Assembly: GCA_019055375.1 (NCBI GenBank)
Contig: JAHQIW010000733.1
Span: forward strand, 20,986-84,985
Origin: Parelaphostrongylus tenuis
Taxonomy: Eukaryota; Nematoda; Chromadorea; Rhabditida; Metastrongylidae
Direction of reading: 5' to 3'
DNA: 64,000 nt
In this document: positions 54,234-64,000 of the stretch, one piece after another
How positions within the stretch are numbered: position 1 is the first letter of the stretch
Layout: every line of letters begins with the position of its first letter
Program-made: the position numbers and the translations under genes
The notes under the pieces: model-generated
The model's database searches: none
What the model saw: the letters and a program-made list of their open reading frames with translations, nothing else
What the model was told of the DNA's origin: nothing

Positions 54234-57084
54234 AGGTAGGACGAGTACGGAGAGGCTGCTAAAATCTCCGAGCCGAACTAGGCTGCCAAGATCGAAACGG
54301 GCTAAAATGACGATCTGTACCTACATCGCAGAACCCTTACCCACGAATCCGCTGTAGAAGATCTATTGATTCAAGCAAGGAGAATAAGGTACGACGTCAT
54401 TCGCCTGGCTGAGGCGAGAAGTCGCCATCCTTTTCACGTTGTTTATGACACCGAAGAAGAACTGTTCCTTGGTACATGCGATTGCAGAGGTGTCGGCGGC
54501 GTTGGCGTCCTCGTCATATCGAATTTGACCGTGATCATTGATTCGTTTAAACAACTAACAACCCGTATCGGACGATTACTGTTGAAACAATGTGGTTCTA
54601 TGCCGGCTTTGACCACCTTCGTTGCTTACGCACCAACATCAAGCTACGACGAAGACGAAGTCGAAGCGCTCCATATGGACCTCGAAAAATTCTTCAGAGA
54701 AGATCATACACTCTTCAAGGTCATTGTCAGAGATTTTAACGCAAAAATTGGACCTAGAAGCTGAAGAACATCACATAGGGACCCACGGACTAGAATGGAA
54801 TGAACAGAGTGAGAGGCTATCTGAGTTTATCATGGCGGCCCAGACTATCAATGGTATCTCGCAATTCCAAAAGCCTCTTTCTCAGCGCAATTCCAAAAGC
54901 TTCTTTCTCAGCGGCTTGGACGTGGGAGTCCCCCAATGAAGAGTACCGTAACCAAATAGATCACGTCATGGTAAATCGAAGGTTTTGCCGGGGTTAGACC
55001 ATCACCTCCTTCGCACAACGTTCCGATTTTCAAGGAGAGGAGACAAAGCCGCTAAATTCAAACAACAAAGTCCCAGAACTGTCACAAACTGGGATGTATT
55101 TAAATCATTAGTCGGCTTTTGGGAAGATACCGCTGTCGACAACATCGACGATGAATACGATCGACTCGTTGAATATCTTCTCGTTAGCGCTATAAAAGCC
55201 GAGAGTCCTAAGGTCACGCAACCAAAACCTTACGTCCGAGCTTGCGAAGCGCTGCAGAGAAGCGATAAAAGAAGACCTCAGAGAGAGAAGAGCAGCAGTT
55301 ATGGCAAAAGCTGCAAAAGCTGTGAAGAGCATTCGCAAAGCCCAGCGAGGCTTCGCCAACTATAAGACCAAGATGATTGCACTCCGATACTCTGACGGGA
55401 CACTTACAGCTTCGAGAAGGGCTATGGAGAAAATCGTCCACTAGTACTACTCGGATATCCTCGCTAACCATGTCCTTTTACCGTCATATAAATTGAAAGA
55501 GGACGAATATGTCGTCCCACCGGTCCTCTCTTCTGAAATCCGGCATGCTATATCGTCGGTGAAGAAGAACAACGCCCGGTGCAGACAGGATCAGACCATA
55601 ACACCTGAAGTATCTCCCGCCAGTTCTCATCAACTTCCTGGCTCGGCTCTTCACTCGCTACCTGTCAGAATGCAAGGTCCCTGTTCAGTGGAAAACCAGT
55701 AAGACCGTATTGCTGTTCAAAAAGGGAGACCTCCACGACATAGGCAGTTATCGCCCAATCTGCTTGCTGTCCGTTGTCTATAAACTCTTTACTCGAGTCA
55801 TCCTAAATAAGATGGGCAGAACACTGGACAAAGGACAGCCATGCGAATAAGCAGGGTTCCGAAAAGGATTTAGTACTATAGACCACATCCACACGAATTA
55901 CACGACTTATTCAAGTTTCACGAGAGTACAAACAACTACTCTGTCTCACTTTCATCGATCTGAAGAAGGCCTTTGATTCAGTGGAACCAGGAGCGGTTAT
56001 AGAGGCTCTGGATTACCAGGGCGTCCCTACTCGGTACATAATAATCCTTCGTGAGCTTTATAAAGATTTCAAGACCAAAATATCTCCATTCTACAACATA
56101 ACATTATTGACGTAAGAAGAGGAGTTCGACAAGGCGACACAATTTCGTCAAAACTTTTCACTGCCACCCTACAAAACGTCATGCGAACATTAGTATGGGA
56201 CAATATGGGAGTGAAAACTGACGGTCGGCTATTAAACCATCTTCGCTTTGCTGACGATATCGTTCTCATAACACCAAACATCAGCCAAGCGGAACGAATG
56301 TTGACCGATTTCGACAACGCCTGTGGAAGGATTGGTCTCCAACTGAATCTAACGAAGACAATGTTCATGAGGAACGGATGGGTTTCTAAGGCCCCATTCA
56401 CGCTCAACGGAACGATAATCTCCGAATGCTTCACTTACGTCTATCTAGGTCGTGAAATCAACATGATGAACGACCTAGCTCCGGAGTTGAGCAGGAGGAA
56501 ACGAGCGGCTTGGCGGACGTTTAAGAACATCGAAAATATAGTGAAGAGGAAAAAGAACATCTGACTCCGTGCAAACCTTTTCGACTCGACAATTATCCCT
56601 GCTCTAAAGTATGCACCAGAAACCTGGTCGCTAAGTAAGCAGGATGAAAGTTCACTTGGCGTTATCGAACGCGTAGTCGAAGGGTCGATGCTAGGAGTAT
56701 CTCGTATCTGGCAAATGAGAGGAAGGATCCGAAGTCCCGACCTACGTCAACGATCGAAAATCAGAGACGCCGTTCTACACGCCAGGATATCGAAAATAAG
56801 GTGGGCCGGACAAGTGATGCGCTTCAACGACAACCGATGGACGAGAACCGTTACCGACTGGATTCCTCGGGACGTCAAGCGCTCTGAAGGAAGACCACTG
56901 ACCCGTTAGTTTGATTTCTTCACGAAAGCGATAGAAGAAAGATATGATGCTCAACGAATCCCTAGAGCGTGGAGGACCCACTGGGCTACTCTTGCACGCG
57001 CTAGGGAAAATTGGAAGAGTTGCTCGTACCCGCTCGATTCACTCGACATCAACGGGACGACAGGTGACAGGTGATACAGGTGAT
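54234..57084 (+). pseudogene. RTE-type non-LTR retrotransposon, nearly full length, decayed
   Basis: Encodes, in shifting frames, an APE-type endonuclease followed by a reverse transcriptase. Endonuclease: AKMTICTY near 54303, IRYDVIRLAEARSRHP after a frameshift at about 54345, VAYAPTSSYDEDEVEA, and RDFNAKIG at 54729 (the family has GDFNAK). Reverse transcriptase: KTVLLFKKGD, YRPICLLSVVYKLFTRVI, then FIDLKKAFDSVE (55951) and FADD (56247), with the catalytic Asp residues kept. The C-terminal region reads MLGVSRIWQMRGRIRSPDL to TDWIPRDVKRSEGRP. In-frame stops occur at 55442 and 55848 and there are several frameshifts. The 3' end is the short repeat CAGGTGACAGGTGATACAGG, typical of RTE elements. 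The first base may be the element's own 5' end or the palindrome junction. Confidence 0.9.
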
Positions 57085-59755
57085 GTTCACTTCCATAGCA
57101 GGCTGGACTATACGTCAGTTGACATATGCTGCTTCACTTATAGAGACAAACATTTTGGCCTTTTTATTCAGTATAAATGAATGATGCATCCATCAAAAGA
57201 ACTTCACCAGACACGCCACTAACGTAGGAAAGTAGCCTACATAATTGCATACATTGCATTCCAATCGGCATGATACTACACCACATCGCTATACCATAGC
57301 AAGCTTTTACAGATGGTCATTTGTATGGCAATGTGCGATTTTGCGAATGTGGAAATTTTATGCTTACCATACTCAATGAGGACATCTATTGAAGAGCTTC
57401 GCTAGCATCGACAACAATTTCGGCTACTATTTCTTTTACTGTTTCAAAACCTTTCCAGCTTTTTTATTAGAAACCTATATTGATTTGAAACAATATCATC
57501 CTTGACAATGATGATGTACACTGTGGTGCAAAATGATTTTCCGATTGAACCAATCCAGATATGCGGTCACATTTGGCAACGTCTGCTAAAACCAAATAAT
57601 GCCATGGTGAATTTACTCTCGTAATGATGTGAAAGATGTATAAAGGTGTGCTTGTGTAGACATAATTTCAGTATCAAATTTTTTCAAACAGTATCAAGTT
57701 GTGTACACATTTTTTGTAGGAAATGCCATAATCGCGTGTGCTCTGACAATAGCATAGAAAAAGTTTCTGGCTATACAACTTCATTAATCACACTTTTTTA
57801 GCTTAATTCGCATCACTAGTCATAGGACTTTCAATTTTGCACATGACTCGGCGCTTCTGTTTCTGTAATCGAGTGGAACAGCACTGTTTTATGGAAAAAA
57901 GATAATTCGGCGAGAAAGCGCTAATGAACACAGATTGTGCAATTCTTCAAGTAAAATTTCAATTCCGAAAATAAGTGTAAAAAACGGTCTCACCACTCCA
58001 GAAGTAGTTCAGATACCTAAGCATTGTGCGGTGGCAGCGCATGCGGAGTACTTCTTGCCAAGCACTGTCTATTTGATGTTGAATTAGCAAGAGATTCAAA
58101 TTTTTCAAAAGGAGCTGAAAACAGCGGTAAACCTGGAGCTTAAAGCTTAGTTTCATCTAGAGCACTGAGTTGGCTGAAGTGCCAAAGACAACAAGGGCAA
58201 GCACCTCAGTTGGTATTCTTACACTAATGGTTTTTTAGATGACAGGTCATCAAAAGCAGTTGGCACTCTGTATTCTTGCTTTTAGGTTCTACCATGCTTT
58301 GTTCTGTCGTTAACATTATTCTCCAACTTACCACTCCTTATACTGAAATTCTAGAGTCTAAAGAACGTCTATTTCACTTATTTCTTGGGAGTTTTGTCAA
58401 CTATATTCACTCCCTTCACGACGGTAAAGCAAACTTCCTTTCACAAAAAGAGTACTTCCCATCGTCAAACTGCCAAGCGATGAGAGGGTGACAAAATTCA
58501 AGGTGAAGTCCTATATGCTATACGAATCAAGCAAACAGGCAGATGTTTAGCTACGCTTCAAATCGATGTTTGGAAGTTTTATCACCTGTACTCACGCCTT
58601 TCACGATAGCAAAGAAGAACATCCTTACACAAAGAGAATATTTCACATTGTCAAACTGCGAAGCCATCAGAGGCTAACAAAATTTAAGGTGAAATCGTGC
58701 ATGCTATACAATGTAACTAGCAGATAGATGTTTAGCTACGCTTCAATTTGATGCTTATCATTCTAAAGAAAACTTGTGAAGTTTCACAAGCTCAATCGGG
58801 AGCAGTGTCTTATTCCGCTGTTATTTTGCGACCGTAAAAAACGATGAAATGGCATTGAAATCTTATCTATACATGCAGTCATGTCGGATAAAATTCAAGA
58901 CGTTATCAAGTTGCATATGCAAATCGACTCCTTCATGGTTTCGCTGTCAATCGTAAATGTCTGCTAGCATTATGCTAAACAATATTCAAGCCATAACAAA
59001 GTTAATCAACATCGTGCTAAACGAGGAAGTGACCAAAAATAAAATTTGACTTGATTTTAATTCAGTAAAATATCCGTTTCCATTGCTAAGACAATCGTAT
59101 CCATTCCATGAAAAAAACGATTTCTACTAGTATGTACGAGCACTGAATGGAAGAGTAGTAATTTGCTACGAGAAAATTTTCATAGTACTTTCATCCACTC
59201 GTTTATCACTCAGGATGTTGTAATGGATTATCGATTTCCCAGAAGAGAACAAAATCAGCCAAGGATTCCGGTTCTTTGAACTGTTGGTAGATAAGGAAGG
59301 ATACAAATACGAATCAGCAAAGATATATGGCATCACTATAAAAGGATCCCTAACTCCTAACGTGCGCCTATAGAAGTGGATGCTCGCAAAGTAAGTTGCG
59401 CGATTTTCGTTGTTTGGTTAAGGTTTTTTTTTCTTCGTTTGGGAAAAATTTCCGGAATTCTTGTATCACTTTGACAGAATGAATTATTCTCTACTCACTC
59501 ATATGCTTTTGGTTTAGCTATACGTGTCTTCTATAGAGAAAACCCTCATTATGAAATCGTAGTGAATTTAGCATTCAATCAATTGTACTGCATTGCACAA
59601 AGGTAATCACGATGGAAATCTTTTTATTTTACTGAGGATCTTCCTGCCGCATCGACAGAAACTTTAGATAAAAACCCGTGATTTTAAGACAACGGAAAAA
59701 TCTGTACACGCTGACATGCTTTTCGTTCTTCCAGCGATCTATACACGTGGTAAAA
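57085..59755. other. Right arm, mirror of 50771-53439
   Basis: Same content as the left arm: a local tandem pair with TTTAGCTACGCTTCAA near 58546 and 58729 and no recognised gene. Confidence 0.45.
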
Positions 59756-61396
59756 ATGAAGGAGAAATGCGAGTGGGAGACAAAATGTCTTCCTGGATGC
59801 TACAGCATTATACAAGGGTATTGTTGTAGACCAGCGACGCTTAGTTTCAGATAGGGATTTAAACTATCGAATAACCGCAAACACTCCTATAAAAATTCAC
59901 TACTCAGCGAACGAGATTAGCCTAAAAATTTGTCGCTGCTCAAAATATGGTACCTTTTTCTTTCACACTCAAGCAACTTTCACTGGACAAAGGATTTCAC
60001 TTAGACTATCAATGACCATTCGATAGCAAAAATCTCAACGATCTCAATTATAAGCTTAGTTTATGAGAATAGGGTTTTACTTTGTTGTAACAGCTGAAAG
60101 ATTATTGAGTATCGCACTCGGAGCCGTGTCGATCGCTAAGCGCAATTGACATGTGGTATGCGGTGCGCGCCAAGTGTGAAACTCAATATTCTTCTAGCTG
60201 TAACGATGAACTAAGGAGTTGCTCTCAAAAATTAAGCATATCCTTGGAATTTTCATGGTTTAGACTATCAAATGAATGCGATAGCATGAGAGAAAAGCTG
60301 CGTCTGGAAAAAAATACTCAGATGTGCAACACCGTTTTATTCTTGTTGCTACAGCTCGCAAGAGACTTTTTCAGAAGACATGCGCATCATTAAAATCCCT
60401 GAGATTTGAGCGATCAATTATCTAACTACGATGATACAATGTTCCATCATCCATACACATACCGGTGGAAGATATATGACCTGCTGTGAAATACAATCTT
60501 AGTTTCAATGTTGCAATAAAATCATGAGATTTCTTGGAAAATTAAAAACACTATTATATTTGCTGAGATTTGTGTTTTCAGGAAAAGCTTTGTTCATCAA
60601 AAGATGCACAAGCATACTTGAGCGAGTGTTAAATAGCATATTCTTTTCCCTGTTGGAGTGTAATAAAAAGATCTTTGGAAAAGTAAAGTACACCTTTCAA
60701 ATTTTCGAGATTTGAGCTATCCAATAACTATTAAATTGTCTAGAAAGAGCGGAAAATACTTTTTTTGAATATGGGCACTGATAGGAGAAGTACCGTACCG
60801 TAGGCAGTGATGGACGCGCGCTCTTCCCAACACTTGTTCACCTACCTATTAGAAATAGCTCCACAAAAACCTACATTTGGTTGTAAAAGTTGTGCCCTCA
60901 AGCCACGTTCTTACAAGACAGGCGATGCAAATGGGCTATAGTGGTTGAAAATTTGATTATTTCATACAAGGACGTGGTATTATGGCCAAAAAATGAGGGA
61001 TTTCAAGAGAAAAAATTTACTCTTTATATTGAAAACTTGTGTAAATGGTTTATAAACTATACTTTCATGTAAGGTTGAGGCACCTCTGACTTATAAGCTA
61101 CACCTATGATTACAAATTAACCACCTAGAACGTCCAAGCGGTGGGGTAGCATTTTAGGCGTGAAATGTGATCTTCTTTTCGCTCTTACATCGTTTTTTTG
61201 TTAAAGTTTTAAAAAACCATCTATATTATCAAAATTAGCGAATTTTGTGCTATCTGATGACTAATAAAACTTTAGTGAGGAGCCATCTAATATAATTCTC
61301 ACTGTTGCAGCGTAATCAAAAGACTTTTCCAGAAATTAAACATATTTTTGAATACGAATAAATTTAAGCTTTTAGATGTTTGCCAAATATCTGAGA
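59756..61396. repeat. R1 repeat cluster (right arm)
   Basis: Mirror of 49130-50770; the units are on the opposite strand. Confidence 0.6.
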
Positions 61397-62194
61397 GAAA
61401 GCTATCATACAGCGAGAAAGGCCTTTAAGCAATCGTGTACCTCATCGGATGCACGCCATCCTTTAAGAGTTAAATGATGGCTACCTATTTATCCACTTTT
61501 CGATTTGATCCTTCTATCTTTAACACAACTGTTCAACCATTATGCCAACTTCTTTATTCAAAAATGAAAGAAAAAGCTTCTTCTGACAAGGAAGTAAGCC
61601 ATGCATGAGCGTCTTTATTACATCGTGCGAGATGAATCAGCTATTCAAAAGTGTCCATTTGAGTAGACCGCTGCACCACGTAGAAAACACCATTGAGTAA
61701 AACTTGACTCTTTTCAACTGGACACTGCACTTCAACTTATACAGAGTTGCTATGGTGAGATAGCAAGCCACTAAGAAGAATTGCACATGATGTAATTGCT
61801 ATGAAAGTTTACGTATTCGGTTCTCCATCGCTTGATCTCACCTCTGCTTGTATAATGCTTCGACTATGCTGAAGAGTGTCGAAAAACGTGTAGAACTATG
61901 TTAGATGTGGTTAGAGGTTAGAATTACCTTGTAGGCATACCAGCGCTGTTCGATTCCGAGTTCCGTGCTGGCAAAGCCTTCCATCTCTCTCGCATCGGCG
62001 AATTGATATTAGAGTTGTCCAATGATATAGCAAGACTGACTTGACTCGTCACTAGACAGCCGCAAAATCATTGTAACAATTAGATGTGTCTTGAACTACT
62101 TCTAACAATGATTAGAGGGCGCATGAATGCAGCTTTTTACTATTACGTTGAAGAAAACGTTCCTCAACACTCAAAAAAATTTTGAAGTTTATTT

Positions 62195-63011
62195 TTGTTT
62201 TACACAGTATCGGATGTTGTAAATTCATGGAAATATCTCGGGAATAATTCCATAAGAGACTCTCGATGCGTAGAAGGAAAAGTACGCTACATTGATTCGT
62301 CAAACTCGCGCGGTCTTTTAGCAAAGCAATGCCAAATTCATAGCGCAAAGAAGACTAAGGAAAAGCTAGTTTATCTAGTTCATGAAATCGAGGGAGTCGG
62401 GGTCTTGCCGCTTTTACCCAACAGTGCAAATGTTGCGTCCGATTTGATGTCTTTCCCACTTAATGGACCATCTCCTGCGTTTATACCGATTCAAGACATT
62501 GAATTAAGTTGTAGAGTTATGTCAGGAGTTCTGGTGCAAAGCCCAAAGATTGGTTATTTCCAGCAGAGCCGGAAGCTTGCGGATCGTTGGCAGAAGATCG
62601 TGGACAGTGATGTTCTTTAATTTGAGGAATGAGTATTGTTATTTCGATTGAATTCATGTAAAAACTTTGAACCTTTAGCGGGCGTTAAAGAAGCTTCTAT
62701 CAAGCCTGATAATAGCCCGTAGATTTAGTTTTGTCGTAATGGCCAAGAAAATAATTTTTACTCATACATTTTGCGTCAATTTGATCAGAAAGCTTGTTAT
62801 TTTGCGCACGCGAAATTCGTCTGCTGCTTCACTTTTACTAGAATTGTGTGTCAACGCTTTTAGGCTCATCGATAATTTTGCAAGGTGCATGATGAAGAAA
62901 TTTACGAAGTTTGCACAGCGCAGCGTTAGTTCAAGACATTACATGAAGAAGGAGATTGATTATCTGACAAGCCAAGAAAGGGATGTTCAAGAGAAATTAA
63001 TACACAGGTAA
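62195..63011 (+). CDS. Exon-like frames of unknown nature, with a mariner tail
   Basis: A 141-codon frame (62195-62620) contains an acceptor-like TTTTTGTTTTACACAG ending at 62208. From there it reads SDVVNSWKYLGNNSIRDSRC and a middle HEIEGVGVLPLLPNSANVAS that I do not recognise. Its last part, KLADRWQKIVDSDVL, a stop, then FEE, is the end of a mariner transposase (compare NLMDRWQKV..GFYFEE near 44985). So at least the 3' end derives from a transposon, and the rest may be decayed transposon or an exon with a mariner insertion. A second frame (62739-63011, starting MAKKIIFTHTFCVNLIRKLV) is followed by a CACAG|GTAAAA donor. No joined reading is supported. The same frames occur inverted in the left arm. 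Confidence 0.3.
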
Positions 63012-64000
63012 AAAACATCAATACCTAAAATCTTTGATTTCTTTTACAAATCGAAGGATTGCGATTTCATTGCCGAGATATATCTGTGCTGCCGCATATT
63101 TGGCTGAATTGTCTTCATGTGGAGGGAGACTACTTCGATCACTGTTTACTTTAGTTTGAAGTTAACTGATCTACAAGTTAATTTTTGTCTGTACATTTTA
63201 GAAATACGACAGATTCTATAACATCGTATATGTTCCGATTGTGATCTAGCCTTCATGTTGTTATGATGATTTATCGTATGATGAGAATATGAGAAGTGCG
63301 CGTAACATACCACGAAGCTGTAATGAAGCTGATTGGCTTTAGCTCAATGGTTTCAATGCTAGTATCGGTTAAACGATTGATTAACAATTTGTTCCCACCC
63401 AATTACCGCCTGAAAATAATTTTCGAAAGGTTATTGGTGTAATTTTCATAGGTGTGTTATGCGCTATTCCCAAAAGCATGTGTTTTTACCTACTTGGCTT
63501 CTTAGAAAGCCCGTCACTGAGTAAACCGCAAATAGACACAATGCCCAAGTGTTAATCATTTGTAAAATATTTGAATCTGAAGAGCAGCTGATTCATTTCA
63601 GCCACAAGCAATCCCGCCCATCGTGCAGATGGTCCTCCGCGAAGTTTACTTCCGTAAAGCCCATTTATAGCTGTATCATTTGCTTCTGTCCATTTTTCGT
63701 CCGTCATATTTTGTTGCCAATCAATCTATGCCTCTCTGTAGACGCTCTATCTCAAGGTGAAATTGGAATGTACTTCTAGGATTTGAACTTTACTTTCCTA
63801 ATGAATGTAGTTTGCTGAATTTGAAGAAATCTTTCTATGCTTTTGTGGCGCTAATACCTACTTCATAATGTGGTCTCCACAGATCAGCAGATAGGGAAGC
63901 GTCGCATTTTGTGGGGTGTTCCAAATATGTCGTTTTTTCCCACTGGAGCCACATCTGCTGCATTCCATTTGTGATGAGCAGCAAGCCGTCGTAAAAAGAT
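63012..64000. other. Right arm end, possible exon near 63601
   Basis: GATTCATTTCAG at about 63600 is a good acceptor, followed by 22 codons (PQAIPPIVQMVLREVYFRKA) and a stop at about 63667. It could be a terminal exon but is too short to judge. The same sequence is inverted at about 46859-46926. Confidence 0.25.

Larger units (their letters stand above)
56291..64000 (-). repeat. Giant palindrome, right arm (at least 7710 bp)
   Basis: Inverse of 46526-54233, two bases longer through an extra C near 57999 and an extra T near 58010. It starts inside the RTE just past FADD, and continues through the RTE 3' end and about 6.9 kb of flanking DNA to the window edge, so its true length is unknown. 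Confidence 0.97.

Noticed and set aside
54234..57084. Active retrotransposon or a host endonuclease/reverse transcriptase gene
   Set aside because: In-frame stops at 55442 and 55848, several frameshifts and the changed endonuclease motif exclude an intact product.
46526..64000. Palindrome as a simple missed-adapter (hairpin) read artefact
   Set aside because: A missed adapter gives forward and reverse sequence with no unique spacer; here 2057 bp of spacer and a different element part lie between the arms. Other artefact types remain possible.
1..64000. CRISPR arrays, rRNA genes, bacterial operons or Shine-Dalgarno sites
   Set aside because: No regularly spaced direct repeats and no rRNA-like sequence were seen; introns, spliced-leader-like signals and eukaryotic transposons show a nuclear animal genome.

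Overview
The window looks like a gene-poor, repeat-rich piece of a nematode genome, most likely a strongylid (clade V, hookworm-like) species. The grounds are small introns with TTTTCAG/TTTTTTAG acceptors, a trans-splice-like acceptor two bases before a start codon, an operon-like gene pair, decayed RTE-type LINEs, mariner and piggyBac relics, and many tRNA-derived SINE-like repeats. The species cannot be named from the sequence alone. Most long open frames here lie inside repeats or occur by chance, and almost no intact bacterial-style ORF is real.

Host genes: the one gene identified with near certainty is the core spliceosomal protein SmF (snr-5/SNRPF) on the minus strand, three exons at 22879-22783, 22705-22603 and 21162-21111, giving a complete 83-residue Sm protein. 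Only 106 nt downstream on the same strand an unrecognised gene starts (ATG at 21004). Three phase-compatible exons are visible at 21004-20872, 20766-20662 and 18318-18212. Two further minus-strand exons (13305-13050 and 10318-10165) may be its 3' part. A short two-exon gene for a putative secreted protein (42540 to about 42020, minus), a 63-codon ORF (23202-23393, plus) and a few exon-like frames are reported at low confidence.

0-46 kb: a mosaic of SINE-like repeats called here families A-E, all with pol III box A/box B heads; fold-back DNA elements (M1, with a nested partner M2); an unclassified AT-rich repeat (R1) whose unit recurs at more than ten places; mariner and piggyBac transposase relics; and 5'-truncated RTE fragments.

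46.5-64 kb: a giant inverted repeat. The left arm (46526-54233) and right arm (56291-64000, cut by the window edge) are nearly identical over 7.7 kb; I found two substitutions and two 1-nt indels. They flank a 2057-bp spacer. The spacer is the 5' part (endonuclease and most of the reverse transcriptase) of a decayed plus-strand RTE element, and the 3' third of that element lies in the right arm and, inverted, in the left arm. The palindrome is therefore asymmetric and centred in a retrotransposon. It may be a recent inverted duplication or an amplification/assembly chimera; reads across the junction near 54233 would decide.
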